A program made the position numbers and the translations under genes. Under the pieces are notes generated by a model. That model searched no databases, was not told where the DNA came from, and saw nothing but the letters and a program-made list of their open reading frames with translations. DNA of 64,000 nt from Pohlia nutans (taxonomy: Eukaryota; Streptophyta; Bryopsida; Bryales; Mniaceae): NCBI GenBank assembly GCA_022496805.1, contig CM040092.1, forward strand, positions 23,392,113 to 23,456,112. The letters run 5' to 3'. This document shows positions 1-11,245 of this stretch, in pieces; position 1 is the stretch's first letter; the number at the start of each line of letters is the position of its first letter.

Positions 1-211
1 GCTCCTTGAACCCGTGATCCCGTTTTTGCCCCGAAGTTGGTGTTGGTGGTGCTGCTGCTGCTCGCTGCACCCGTGACCTTGTACGCTTTCATTTCCGATC
101 ACTTGACTTTGTGACTTTTCCAACTTAATCTGACAGCTCTGGCTAGCGACTGCGGCCGCGCTGTCTGTCAATTCCGCTTGCCGCGCTTCCCTCTGCATTT
201 AGGTTCCGGCC
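1..211 (+). promoter_or_regulatory. 5' flank and leader of the MADS gene
   Basis: GC-rich non-coding stretch with a short CTG-type repeat near 48-66. It ends in a purine/GCC context directly before the ATG at 212, a favourable plant start context. I found no convincing TATA box in the 211 bases available. Confidence 0.35.
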
Positions 212-1423
212 ATGGGGGCCCGCAACGGCCTTGTCTTCAACATCGGACCTCACATCAAGAGTGATGCCTCGCGAGCCGCGACGTACAGCAAGCGGAAGAA
301 AGGGCTGCTGAAGAAGGTCAAGGAGCTGTCCATCTTGTGCGGCGTGGATGTGGCCGTCATGTGCCACCACCCGCACATGGCCGGGGCGCCTCCTCTGCTC
401 TGGGGCCAGCCCAATTTGGACTCTGTGCTCAGCCGTTACAAGGGCGTGGCGCCGGAGGAGCGCGAGAAGCGAAAGCTGGACAACACCACGTTCTTGCACA
501 ACCAGGTCCAGAAACTGGCCGCTGACCTGCAGCATCTAGTAGATCACAATCGCAAGCTGGCGGACCACTTGGAGAATTCTCTATGGGACGATCGTTTGAA
601 TTCTTACAGCGCCGCCGAATTGCAGCAAGTTGCAGGTCAAGTGCTGCGCAAGAAGAAGGAGGTGGCAGACCTGCTGGCCGTGTCGTCGGCAGCAGCAGCA
701 GCAGCAGGAGGAGAAGGCGAGTGCAACCAACTCATGCAGGACTTCAACCAGCTCACCCGCGTGGACCCGGTCGGGCACATGGGTGCCGTATCGTCAGGAT
801 TCGTACTGCAGAGCGCGCACAACGATGTGTTGCCAGGGCAGGACCTACTGATGCAACAACTCATCTGCAGAATGCCGGCGTTCCGTTCCTCGGACTGTAA
901 TGCACCCATGGCGGCATATCTGCAGTCCATCGTGATGGGAGCGGCGATCCCAAACGCGGCCTTGTGCATGACGCCGCCGGGCGCCAAAAGCGACGAGCCG
1001 GCAGAGTCGGAAAATTCGATAGTGTCGGGGCGCAATGAAGAGCCCGAGATGGCAAGAGCTTCGTCCAGTCTGGTGAACCTGGACGCGCAGTCCATGTTCG
1101 CCGCCAAGGCCCTGGGCGCAGTGGATGCGCTGGATGATGAATTCGGACCCATGGCCATGGATTCAGGGCCGGTGGACATGGCGCCCAGCTGGTACAGCAC
1201 GGGCGTGGCCACAACGCCGAGCGCGAGCGATGCATCCGACACCTACTCGGCGGATGCAGCTGCAGCGGCGCATTCGCATGTCAAGATGCCCACCTTCACC
1301 ACCGATATCTTCGACTTCTGGACGGATGGCATCGGCTTCGCCACTCCCCCGGCGCTCTTACAGTGTCAGCACAACCAGTCCCTGCAACCTGAAGCGGCAC
1401 TGTTGGTGCCGCACGTGAATTAA
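212..1423 (+). CDS. Type I (M-gamma-like) MADS-box transcription factor
   Basis: Single-exon ORF of 403 codons starting at an ATG in good context. Residues 1-57 form a MADS domain: a basic SKRKKGLLKKVKELSILCGVD segment at 26-46, followed by a hydrophobic strand. The following segment (LLWGQPNLDSVLSRY, then a charged EEREKRKLDNTTFL stretch) has the layout of plant type I M-gamma proteins of the AGL80/PHERES kind, not the K-domain of MIKC proteins. Residues of about 90-160 are likely coiled coil for dimerisation. A CAG run (about 688-706) encodes an alanine tract, and the tail is long and acidic/Ser-Ala rich, possibly an activation region. Such proteins act in the nucleus on CArG-like DNA; type I genes often act in gametophyte or embryo development. 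The intronless structure is typical of type I MADS genes. Subclass is inference; the MADS assignment is firm. Confidence 0.88.
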   Translation: MGARNGLVFNIGPHIKSDASRAATYSKRKKGLLKKVKELSILCGVDVAVMCHHPHMAGAPPLLWGQPNLDSVLSRYKGVAPEEREKRKLDNTTFLHNQVQKLAADLQHLVDHNRKLADHLENSLWDDRLNSYSAAELQQVAGQVLRKKKEVADLLAVSSAAAAAAGGEGECNQLMQDFNQLTRVDPVGHMGAVSSGFVLQSAHNDVLPGQDLLMQQLICRMPAFRSSDCNAPMAAYLQSIVMGAAIPNAALCMTPPGAKSDEPAESENSIVSGRNEEPEMARASSSLVNLDAQSMFAAKALGAVDALDDEFGPMAMDSGPVDMAPSWYSTGVATTPSASDASDTYSADAAAAAHSHVKMPTFTTDIFDFWTDGIGFATPPALLQCQHNQSLQPEAALLVPHVN

Positions 1424-1597
1424 CTTTGTCGAGCCAGGAAGGGCCGCCACGATCGGAACAAGGGAGAGTTGCTATTTAATTCCAAGATGCACTTTTTGTA
1501 CCCATTTTTGGAGTGTTTCACTGCTACTGGATCGATTTTCAACTCCTTGATGTTCCGTTTCCGATTTATGCTCTCTCATCTTTCTCCCACAATGAAG

Positions 1598-1758
1598 GTC
1601 ATTTTTGTTATATTGAGACTTTTCGCAGTCTCATTTTTATCCTCAACTCAAAGATAAACCGTTTTATCTCTTGTCTCAATTATTATTTTTTAAATGAATT
1701 TTTGAATAACTAGCATTCCGTCTCAAAATCTGCGAAAAGTCTAAATATAACGAATATG
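1598..1758. mobile_element. Short TIR element in the MADS 3' flank
   Basis: About 160 bp bounded by inverted repeats sharing GTTATATT and AGACTTTTCGCAG (left about 1607-1628, right about 1731-1754), with a few mismatches. It contains no coding potential. A MITE is likely; family unknown. Confidence 0.5.
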
Positions 1759-1761
1759 GCC

Positions 1762-2348
1762 TTAACCCCTAAACGTCCCAGGGTATCCCCAGAATTGACA
1801 GTTTGAGAAAAATCATTATAAAATGCTATTTAGAAGAATATTTCGGAATTGTTATACAAATGAAAGTTGTAGATATTGAATTTTAGGTTCCATCCGTACG
1901 GTTAGATTCACCAATGCCATCACTGATATTCTATTATAAAATTTCAAAGTTATAATTATAATTTCCTTCTAAATTTGATTACAAACAAAGTATTGATATT
2001 TTTTGAGTGAAATTTGTTGGAATGGATTTGAAATGAGATACTCTTGAAATGGTGATTTTTTGAAAATTTTATGTTACTTCAATTTATGACCTCATTTTAG
2101 CAAGCTCACTTTTGAACTAAAGTCAATGCAATTTTGGCTTGGTCAACTGCTTGACATACTTCCACATTTGTAATCTAAAAAAAATATGTACGCTAGTAAC
2201 ACCAAATCCAACCGTTAGATAGGACAATAACTTCATAAAGTATTTTCAAAAAATTGAATGAGTTTCATCCATGAAGTAATGTGAGTGTAGTGTGAGTTGG
2301 AATCTGTTCATCGTCCAGAAACTGGACGCTGGGACGTTTAGGGGTTAA
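1762..2348. mobile_element. TTAA-bounded MITE, copy A
   Basis: 587 bp with perfect 20-bp inverted ends TTAACCCCTAAACGTCCCAG at both termini. The TTAA at each end could be a target-site duplication as in piggyBac-type elements. Internal sequence (for example ATTATAAAATGC and AATGAAAGTTGTAGAT) recurs in copies at 2847, 3544 and 63496. It is non-coding. Confidence 0.8.
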
Positions 2349-2544
2349 TGGCCGTGCATTACTTTGGAAGTTTGTCGTCACATCGCTCAGACTTTCACAC
2401 CTCATTCTTCTTACTTAATGCCCAAGTCGAACTGTATGCTACGATGCCAAATAGATTGTTGTTTCTGTCCATGAACAATATCTTGTACTAGAACTCAGTC
2501 TCACCAGAACAAATCAAGGAAACATTTCATAAATGATCCACTTA

Positions 2545-2846
2545 GAGCATCCGCACCCATACTCGCCAAGGGTCTGACACACGCAATAAGTGGATGAAAA
2601 ATGCTAAGGGCCCTTCAAAAATGCCTCTTGGCCCTCAACTTTGGCGTGTTAAGAAATGGCCCTCCAAATCTAAGTTTAGTTGACTGAATCTGACATTCTA
2701 CTTGTGATTGGTGCATTGACTATTTGACGTGCACTTTTGGTGCTTGAGGGGCGTTTAAGGGTGGGGGAGTGTGATTTCAAGGGCTCTTCAAATATAGATG
2801 AATAATTATAGCGAGTCACCTTTAGCGAGCATGGGTGGAGATGATC
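2545..2846. mobile_element. Tourist/Harbinger-type MITE
   Basis: 302 bp with imperfect inverted ends: GAGCATCCGCACCCATACTC on the left, and GATCATCTCCACCCATGCTC as the reverse complement of the right end. It is flanked by TTA on both sides (2542-2544 and 2847-2849), the target duplication expected of PIF/Harbinger elements. The right TTA overlaps the TTAA that starts copy B. Confidence 0.65.
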
Positions 2847-3434
2847 TTAACCCGTAAACGTACCAGGGTGTCCCTGGAATTGGCAGTTTGCGAAAAAGCA
2901 GCATAAACTACCATTTAGAAGAATATTTTGGAATTGATATACAAATGAAAGTTCTAGGTTTTGAATTTTAGATTCCATCTGTACGGTTTGATTCACTAAT
3001 ACTATCACCAATATTTAATTATAAAATTTGAAAGTTAAAATTAAAATCCCTTCTAAATTAGATTACAAACTAAATTTTAATATTTTTTTGAGTAAAACTT
3101 GTTGGAATGCATTTGAAATGAGATTCTCTTGAACATGCTGATTTTTTGAAATTTTTGTGTTTCTTAAATCTATGACCTCATTTTTGCAAGGCCACTTTTG
3201 AACTACAGTCAATGCAATTTTGGCTTGGTCAACGACTTGACATACTTCTACATTTGTAATTTTAGAAAAATATGTAATCAAGTATGACTAAATCCAACCG
3301 TTAGATAGGACAACAACTTGATGAAGAATCTCCAAAAAATTGAATGACTTTCATCCAAGCATTGATGAAAACGTGAGAAGGGTTTGAATCTGTTAGTTGT
3401 CCACTTTCTGAACGCTCTGACGTTTAGGAGTTAA
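2847..3434. mobile_element. TTAA-bounded MITE, copy B
   Basis: 588 bp, same internal sequence family as the element at 1762. Ends TTAACCCGTAAACGTACCAG and CTCTGACGTTTAGGAGTTAA are degenerate relative to copy A, so it is older. Confidence 0.75.
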
Positions 3435-3543
3435 AGGACCAACATTGAGTGGTTCAGGTACTGTAATGCACAATCTGCCATTCCCTCTTGAATTGTAGTA
3501 AAGCTTACTTGTGTGTATGAATGGCGTTTCACTTCTACACATG

Positions 3544-4121
3544 TTAACTCCTAAATGCCTAGAGCCTTCTCCAAATTCGGCAGTTTTGCAAAGATGCATT
3601 ATAAAATGCAACCTACATGGATATTTTGAACTTGATATATGAATAAAAGTTGTACATTATGAATTTTAGATTCTATCCATACGGTTAGATCTATGATTGC
3701 TATCATCAATGATTTTGTATAAAATTTGAAACTTGAAATTCAAAATTATTTTGTAATTCAATTACGAATAAGATATTGACATTCTACGGATGAATTTTTT
3801 TTGTGATTGGTTGAAATGTAATACTCTAAGTGTAGTGATTTTTGGAGATTTTTTGGTTGCTTAATTTTATGAGTTGACTTTTTTTAGAGCACTTTTACAT
3901 TGAAATCTTCAAAATTTTGGGTGAATCACTACAACATGAAATGAGACATAAAATTTTCACAAATCATCCCCTTTCTAATCGGATCACATATGCATGAAGC
4001 TAACTTCCCATAGAATCTACAGTAAAAATTCCACACTGCAAAAAGTGCATGACGGATGTGAAATTATGGATGAAATCTGTACATCGTCCAAAAAATGGAC
4101 GCTCAGGCAGTTAGGGGTTAA
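3544..4121. mobile_element. TTAA-bounded MITE, copy C
   Basis: 578 bp starting TTAACTCCTAAATGCC and ending GGCAGTTAGGGGTTAA. A distinct subfamily with internal GATGCATTATAAAATGCAAC, shared with 31242, 32864 (inverted), 21003 and 63496. Confidence 0.72.
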
Positions 4122-4909
4122 GCATCAACAACATTAACTTCCATATTAGTCTTAGGTTCCAACCCCCTATGCTCTCACATTCCTACAAGGCAACATGGGA
4201 CGGAACTTCTACACATGTGCAAGTGCCTGGTGACAGCACTACTTGCCCTAGCACTAACCGCCTTCAGTTCATGCCGAGGTTAATCCTCGACTCTCTATTG
4301 GAGAATGCTAGCATGTGAACCACTATAACCGTTCGCCTAAGAGCTTGTGAGCCTAAGTTTTTTTAAGGGGTGGAAGCATGCTACTAGTACCAAAAAATTG
4401 CGTCACACTCCCGGTCACACTTTAGGTGTTAAACTTTGTACAAAACTAAACTTTGGTATTACTTTTATTTCAGTTTATTTATTTTTTTGGGTTGCTTGTG
4501 TATGGTTTAATGTGAAGTGTAAGTTGAAGATATAGTTCCGTTTGGAATACATGCAATTGAGCACCTAGATATTTAAGAAATTGGTATTTTTGTGAAAATA
4601 CGCTTGTACCGATAATAGTAGTGTTGATGTTGAAAGTACTATGAAATGTGATTTTCTTTTTCTGATTTGTTTCACGTACACTATAGTCATCGGGAACAAC
4701 AATTTGAACTTACTTTTCATGAAGGTTCAACAATTGCCTATGTTTTCCACTCAGATTCATACTATAAAAAACTTGTGTTTTTTTCTAACATTATTGAAAA
4801 ACATAGCCCGAAACATGGCCACATTCAGGGTCTACAGTGGCTCTAGCCGAGAAAGCCTGAGAGCGAGAGAATGATTTTTAAAACAGATGGATGCTCGTCG
4901 GGACCATAT
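4122..4909. other. Intergenic stretch, nothing recognised
   Basis: AT-rich apart from a slightly GC-richer part at 4150-4330. No gene, clear repeat or RNA feature was found; the short ORFs look random. Confidence 0.5.
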
Positions 4910-5306
4910 GGTTGATTGTCCTAAAACCATTAACTTAAGCATTCTGGCCTATTTTTGGCAGTGCTAAATTCGAAAAAAAAACATGACCGCATTCAAAATA
5001 GGTTTTGAAGAGGATTGCAAAAATTTGCAACATCTAATTCGCAATTGTCAATTTTATACAAAATTTCAAAGTGGAAAGTAACCTCTGACCCATACATCAC
5101 ATACCAATTTCCTAAGTTCACACTTTGTTGTTCCTAAATTCCGCTCATGAGCTAACCCAAAACCACCAACTATTTCTTCGCAATGCTTGCATGCCATTGG
5201 TTTACTTGAATAGTGAAATTGGTGGTTTTGAGTCTCAACTGTGGTGGCTCCAAAAAAGCTCTACATGTCATAATTGGGGGAGATGGTGGATTTAGGACAT
5301 CCTACC
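4910..5306. mobile_element. MITE of the GGTTG..CTACC family, uninterrupted copy
   Basis: 397 bp with inverted ends: left GGTTGATTGTCCTAAAACCA, right end complementary apart from a few mismatches. The same family occurs at 50798-52381; removing the nested insertions there leaves 397 bp, the same length. No coding capacity. Confidence 0.7.
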
Positions 5307-5930
5307 TTAGCGTTGATAGCAACGTCCACAGTAACGCAGAGAAAATTGCGGATGTTACTGGTAAATGTAAAAAAAAACCATGAAAATGCCACATGGACAA
5401 TGGGTTCAAATTTCATTGTAGGTAAATATGGTAAAATTACTCTAAGCTGAAGGTAACACCCTAAGGTGAAAATAACAAGTGAAAATTCCTAGATTTGAAT
5501 GGGATATAACTATATTATGATTTGACTTCTTTCAACTGTTTTGTTGTTTAAATTTTTGGAATGAGTTCGAATACAACATGAAATATTTTAACATATCCAT
5601 AGAATAAATAATAACAAATGCGATTATAACAAATCTATAATTGCGATTTTTCATACAGTGCTAAACTGAAAATTTAATACTTTAAACTTAAAATAGCTTA
5701 CAAATACACGGAACCTAAGTTCAGCAATGTTTTAATTTTATATTGCACTTATGTTATGCTTTTGATTTACGTTTTGCACCTTTTATAATTTTATTGTGTC
5801 CATGTTATTTTATAATTTAATTTTGTTTTGTTTTTATAATAAATACTTTTGTTTTTACAATTGGGTGACTTACCCATTTCCTTGAAATTTGAATGCAATT
5901 TTTATACTTGAGTTTTATATATTATTTTAT
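5307..5930. other. AT-rich intergenic stretch, nothing recognised
   Basis: No gene, terminal repeat or RNA structure could be supported here. There are homopolymer-rich runs only. Confidence 0.45.
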
Positions 5931-7925
5931 TTATAATATAAAGTGATAGCATAGTTTATTACTTTGGTGTTACTTGGAACGATAGACTTTTGGTCTGTAG
6001 GTTCCCTCATAAGTATTTTAATTACTATATAAGTAAGTTAATTCCCACACTCCCCTATAATTAAAACCTCCTGTTGTAAATATTAATGTATTGCCACATT
6101 ATTTACTAAAAACATAACTTAGTATCACTGTGTCCATTCAAGCTAATATGAGCCAAGGGTGTCTTGTTTTGAGTGCTTTGGAGAGTCCATTGAGAGTCGT
6201 CTGAGACAAAATTTTCATGATTTTCATTCAAAATAATAAGCAATTTTTTAATGTATTGGTTTCATTTTTCTTACACATAATCATCATTCTCATTCAATTA
6301 TTTTAAGATTTCCACCAAAAAAGTGCTATTTATCATTTAACAAAGTTGTTGGTCAGTCATTAAAACAACTAATGCTAGAGCTATATTAGTGCTTTTAATG
6401 CTCAAAGTTTTACAATATTGCTTTCATCTTGTACTATGTGTTTTATATACATGTTGCAAACATTGACATATCACTTTCTTTTCAAATACCAATTTAACTA
6501 AAATATCACATTAGAAATGCCTCTAAAACAACACTAAAAAAACACTGCTGACAACTTAGCCCATTTGTATTAGCTTGAATGTAAGTTCTCTAATTTTAGC
6601 TTGAGTGACTTGATAGGTTGAAGTCCCCGTCTATTCTTGCAATACTCAAATTTAGTCTTTGGTAGACTTTTGGTGCATGTATCTACCATGATTTGGTTTG
6701 TACCCAAAGACAAATTCTACCTCATTGGATTAACCTTGCACCTAATGAAATTCGGAGGGTGCACTGTTAATTACACCTTGGAATCATGTGTATTTATGAC
6801 TTCTTTTAAAATACCCCTTGTAGAATAAGGTACAATTATTCATGTGTATATGTATAATGAAAACATACAACCTTATTTCCAACCCTAAATATGCTTCTTG
6901 TATGTATACATAGTACGGTAGAGTTCAAATTAATCCCCCTCTTGTGCACTCACATGATTCCTCACACACATAAAAGAGTGCACTCCCCTGGTAATGAAAT
7001 ATCACCCACACCTAGTGTGTTTGGTGCGCCGGTGAAATTTTGGATTTTTAGCTATAGCTATACAACTTTAATGATCATAGTAAATTACTATAGGCCCTTT
7101 TTAAGCAACACCCATTTCCTCCAAAATATTTTTAATCCATATAGCTTCCTTTGTTGAATTTGAAAGTAAGCCTCATTTCTTTAATTGCCGTCATCTCCTT
7201 CACACTAATGTGGCCAAGTCTCTCTTGGCAAAGTTGAACATGATCTCCCTTGTTAGCTAAAAAGTAAGCTAAGGCTTTCTTTTTGGCTGGATTTATCCAA
7301 ATTTAAAATGGCCATTTGCTTCCTCAAGTGTTACGAGTGAAGCTCCTTCCTTATCAAGAACATAAATTTCTTTAACCAAACCAATGCCCTAGCCCAGTTC
7401 TCTTAAGTTTTAATTCTTGAGCTAATTGTAAATTCCTAGCCAATTTAGGAATTGAGCTCTACGTTTGGGTAAGGCCTTGTATTGCATGAACCAATCTTCA
7501 TAATTATGATATGAATTGACAAAATAACTCATTATTATATGTATTTTAGAAATAGAAAGATATAGCTAAAAGCAATTTTTGTTTTTCTGGTCATTATAAT
7601 TGATGGGTTTTTAATGATTTTTTGGAGTTATTCTTTGATGACATATCTATGATACTATAGAATGTCTGCAAATTGGTATCGTTTATAGCAATAGTATAGT
7701 AGACCAGTGTGAGCTAACACCTTTTGCAATGAGACCACGGTCTAGTTACCGTTAGAAATAATGATTAAGTAGCAATGACATGATAGTACCAAAGTTCATG
7801 GAATAAAAATCGCATTGCCTAAAAAAGTGGATCTAAGTGAAGATTCCCTTTCAATATAGTTTTCAAAAGGGTGTTCCAATGCACTACTATATTATCTTAT
7901 GGCTAGTCGGTTATGCTAGTACAAT
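5931..7925 (-). mobile_element. Degenerate copia-like LTR retrotransposon debris
   Basis: The minus strand shows a polypurine tract (6051-6057) followed by an LTR-like start TGTGGGAATTAAC (from 6049 downwards). Blocks 5960-6530 and 7510-7920 recur at 21590-22020 and 22390-22810. On the minus strand near 7180-7260 a short reading frame contains HVQLCQERLGHISVKEM, matching the gag-pre-integrase pattern (RLGH) of copia polyproteins. All frames are broken by stops. The LTR assignment rests on the polypurine/TG junction; the copia assignment rests on this one motif. Confidence 0.55.
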
Positions 7926-8269
7926 GTCCAAATAATACATGATAAAGTGGAGTGCAGTGTAGTACTCTTGCACTTGATAATGAGCCCAATATAAATAAAT
8001 TTTGTTTAATATAAACAAATTATTAATTATTAATTTATGAACTATATTCACTCTATTTACTATATTATTAACTATATTATTAATATTTATCTTTATTCCA
8101 TTGTCATAAGCCCGACATTTAGGGGTTCATTTTATAGAATGATTCAACATAGAGTGATTCACAACATAATGATTCAACATACTTAATTCGATTCTTGTTT
8201 CTTAATTATTTTTCTTTAATTTTCAAATGTTGCAAGATAACATCTACGAGTCCAATTCTAACCCTTTAA

Positions 8270-8630
8270 CGTCCCGATTCAAAGTTGATTTCATAGAAGC
8301 GTTATAAAATGTTTGATGGAAACCAAAAAAATAGTTGATGTACAACGAAAACTTGTAAATGTGAATTATGTGAAGATCACATTTGTAGGGTTGGATTTTT
8401 GTATATTTTTTTTGTATATTTTCTAAATTAAAAACAAGAAGGTTTTCTCTTCATATTCAATTAAAAATCTCACATTTACACAAAAACTAAATGAAATTAG
8501 GAAAACATGCATTACGAGATAAAATGGATTCCATTATTTGATTGTACTTATTTTGGAAAATCATATTACAGATCTCACTTTTTGAACTAGGAAAGAAACT
8601 TGACAAAAATCAATTGTTTTATTTCTCTAA
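8270..8630. repeat. Dispersed repeat shared with 43520-43870
   Basis: Both copies carry the block ATTCCATTATTTGATT then TACTTATTTTGGAAAATCAT then TCTCACTTTTTGAA, and begin in a TTAAC-containing segment followed by a TTATA(A/C)AATG motif. Termini are not clear, so it may be another diverged TTAA-type element. Confidence 0.5.
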
Positions 8631-9612
8631 GGAATAATCATAACAAACGATTTTAGAGACCCAATTCGTACATATAATAGTGAACTTGCACAAGAACCAA
8701 GAAAAAATTGGACGGATGATAATTGTCCAGCTTGGATGGAATTCTCGGGAACAGTTGTAAAGCGTCCGTTGTAACAGGTTATATGGACGAAGGCGAGTCA
8801 AAGGGATAAACATAAAAGAACCTTTATGAATTATTATTATTATATTATTTGAACCGCTTTCAGTTGTAAAAGTGTGACAGACAAGTTGTATAGGGTTACA
8901 CAGCCCAGTGGACATCCCATAAGCTAACCTTCCGCTTCATTGTGAGTCCCATTTCCCTCCTTTATTCTGCGTCACCTCACAGCTCGATCGCTAGCTAGTG
9001 CTCACAAAATTGAATTCCGTTCACGATGGAAACGTCCGTCGACGCGTGCATGCTCAAGATTACCTCGACTGGTCTGTCAGAGAAAATGAGCACCAACTGA
9101 AGGCGTTGCTGTCACTCCGAATGAATTTGCATCTCTGAAGAAGGAGTCTGAATCACGAGTTGAAACGTAACAAAACTAGATGCGTTGATCGGTGCAGGAG
9201 AAATGACGATGATGCTCGGTCGGTTGAAGCCGGAGGACGAGGAGAACGTACGAGGCCTCACCCCAAGGCCGAACAGATGACACGGAGCCGCGGCATTGAT
9301 TACATGAAGGTTAATACAATCACTTTCGTTTTCGTTCAATCTGTCAAATTGCCAAAAGCTGGACGATTGTTGTAGATCGACATACCTAAATGGTCATATA
9401 TGTTAAAACATTTCGTGTTTCAAATTAATTGTGACACCCAAATGCAGAGACAGGGCTCTGACAACTCGGAATGATTGTTTCAACAATAGAATTATAGTTT
9501 CAGACTCTGAACCTCATAATTTCTCATTGACAATCGCCATGCATGATTTATGATTGATGGACAGATCAAGAGGCACTCTACTTAGTTTCAAGAAAATCGT
9601 CTTCAGGAGTTG

Positions 9613-9656
9613 TTTTAGGGTTTAGGGATTAGGGTTTGTATGAGAACCCTAAACCC
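9613..9656. other. Telomere-like motif cluster (telobox)
   Basis: TTTTAGGGTTTAGGGATTAG is followed 20 bases later by AACCCTAAACCC on the opposite sense. Plant teloboxes occur in 5' regions of growth and translation genes, but no gene start is evident beside it. The mirror copy is at 29708-29751. Confidence 0.4.
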
Positions 9657-10008
9657 TTCGAAGCAACATGTAGCCTGTATGAGACGCTATGGCCAAGATG
9701 GAACGGGAGAACAAACATTTGGAATCTTCCTTCAAGACTGCTTTCCCTAAGGTATGTACAGTCTTATATCAAAAGAAAGCTCTTCCATCTGAGATGTATT
9801 GTCCATCTTAGACACACGATCTAAGAGTGAGTCCGTGACTACTGATTCAATAGAAATTCCTTGTGTGCAATTTGCATGTATCATAAAATCAGCAGGACTC
9901 ATAATCCAGTTCTGAATGTTTAAATATAAAAATTCCCATTTGTACGTACATGATAAACAATTGAAGTTACAACAAAGTTCAACATTTTATTGATTTTCAG
10001 ATGAAGAA

Positions 10009-10082
10009 CAGTGTTTTGAAAGTGAAGAATCATTTATATACATGATACTTGATGACTGTAATGATGTGATTTCAAAACACTG
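10009..10082. other. 74-nt stem-loop downstream of the arm gene
   Basis: CAGTGTTTTGAAA (10009-10021) pairs with TTTCAAAACACTG (10070-10082), and ATCATT/AATGAT extend the stem after an internal loop. It lies about 150 bp past the stop of the 123-codon gene, so it could be a 3'-UTR structure. The mirror copy is at 29282-29355. Confidence 0.35.
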
Positions 10083-10231
10083 ATGTAATGAGTAAATACT
10101 CAAGAGCATGTTGTTACAGTTTGTGATGTGATTCGATGTCACATGATCTATGTACATGTTTCGTATATTATACTTGAATTACTCATGTAAATTACTCAAG
10201 ATTGGCAATTATGTGTAGAGACTTAATTCAT

Positions 10232-10603
10232 TTAGGCTGCCGTTGCAGCTGCACTTTGGTGCTGAGGCCACGTCCAGTTAGTTGAGATCTTGTTCAATTT
10301 GGCATATGTGTATTTTTCTGCATAATGGCTGAGGATGGATTGCGAAGCTTTCCTCTTCTTGTTGCCATGGTTGTTGGCAGCGGAGCTCCGGGCTTGCTGA
10401 GCCTGGTTGACCTTCTTGAGAGAAATCACCAACTTGATGCCCTTGGTGGGCTGCTGATCATCTTGGGAAGGCAACTTGACTTGGAGGCTGGGGACAAACT
10501 CATCGTCTTCGGGAATTGTCTCCAGCGGGTTGCACCAGTCGTGGCACACTCTTGTGCACCACCTGTGCACGGAGCACTTGTGGAACATCCTTCCACGAGC
10601 CAT
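10232..10603 (-). CDS. Unrecognised 123-residue Cys/His/Trp-rich protein, left copy
   Basis: ATG-started intronless ORF with plant-like codon use (frequent G/C at third positions), unlike the AT-rich surroundings. The N-terminus holds cysteines at 10, 16, 20 and 24 with His 8, 13 and 21 and Trp 15 and 23, a possible metal-binding or disulfide knot. The middle is acidic then hydrophobic, with KLVISLKKV near 57-65. A basic NKKRKAS at about 80-86 may be a nuclear signal, and the tail is Ala-rich. No signal peptide or membrane segment is obvious. A TATA box lies about 315 bp upstream. The protein is identical to the copy at 28761-29132. I do not recognise the family, so no function is assigned. 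Confidence 0.65.
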   Translation of the reverse strand: MARGRMFHKCSVHRWCTRVCHDWCNPLETIPEDDEFVPSLQVKLPSQDDQQPTKGIKLVISLKKVNQAQQARSSAANNHGNKKRKASQSILSHYAEKYTYAKLNKISTNWTWPQHQSAAATAA

Positions 10604-10917
10604 TTTATGTAACTATGATGCTTAGTTCAATCTGCTTCTAGCGTCTGTTGCCGGCCTGATGTATTGAGTAAACGGAGACTCACTCACTACGAGAATGTAG
10701 TCAGAATGCGAGAGGCTGCAGAATGTAGAATGTAGAATGCCGGAGGGAGGAAATGGGAGGGAGGCTGTAAAATGTAGAAGTGCAGAAGCAAGAGTCGCAG
10801 GTCGCGATGCTCATCACGTACGTCACGCACAACATACATACTTAGATCGAGCGGAGCAGTGACACTCAGAGAGCCCGAGAGAAAGGAATGTGGAATTAAT
10901 GAGCAGAGAATGCGCAA

Positions 10918-10926
10918 CTATTTATA
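10918..10926 (-). promoter_or_regulatory. TATA box of the left-arm gene
   Basis: TATAAATAG on the minus strand, about 315 bp upstream of the ATG at 10603. The intervening leader has repeated CATTCTACATTCTACATTCTG. It is the exact mirror of 28438-28446. Confidence 0.55.
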
Positions 10927-11202
10927 CTGTTGGGGCAACGAGTCAAATGGTGGGCTTGAAAGTCGGCTTGAGGGGAAGTGGAGTTCACTGTGAGTGCGGC
11001 AGCCATTGGAGTGTTCTAGACTGTCCGATTTAATAGATTGATTGTGACCGTCCATTTCGTTCACTTTATTCTGATCCTTCCACTCGCCCGTTCCAATGGG
11101 TATATGTAAACCCCATCCACACTAATACCGGTTGCGTGGGTTAGTGTCTGTGTCAGTCCATTAAAAATTGCTGCGACTCTCAACTTTGAGGTTGTATGTG
11201 TC

Positions 11203-11229
11203 AAAGAAAAAGAAAAAGAAAAAGAAAAA
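11203..11229. repeat. AAAAAG microsatellite
   Basis: Four AAAAAG units, bracketed by two direct copies of CCCCATCCACACTA (about 11112 and 11230), so the segment itself looks duplicated. The mirror copy is at 28135-28161. Confidence 0.7.
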
Positions 11230-11245
11230 CCCCATCCACACTATG

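Noticed and set aside
637..1242. 201-codon minus-strand ORF opposite the MADS gene
   Set aside because: It is a shadow of the GC-rich plus-strand coding sequence; its residues follow no domain, while the plus frame has an unmistakable MADS domain.
8619..8915. 98-codon minus-strand ORF crossing the arm border
   Set aside because: It crosses from the repeat arm into unique sequence and contains an isoleucine run from an ATT microsatellite; no family resemblance.
9000..9310. Short exon-like frames in the outer part of the arm (HAQDYLDWSVRENEHQLKAL and MMLGRLKPEDEENVRGL)
   Set aside because: They look somewhat protein-like but are short, in different frames, and could not be joined by convincing splice sites or matched to a family.
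9613..9656. Interstitial telomere
   Set aside because: Only about three imperfect TTTAGGG units; better read as a telobox-like motif.
10325..10612. 95-codon plus-strand ORF opposite the arm gene
   Set aside because: Antisense shadow of the 123-codon frame, which has the TATA box and better codon use.
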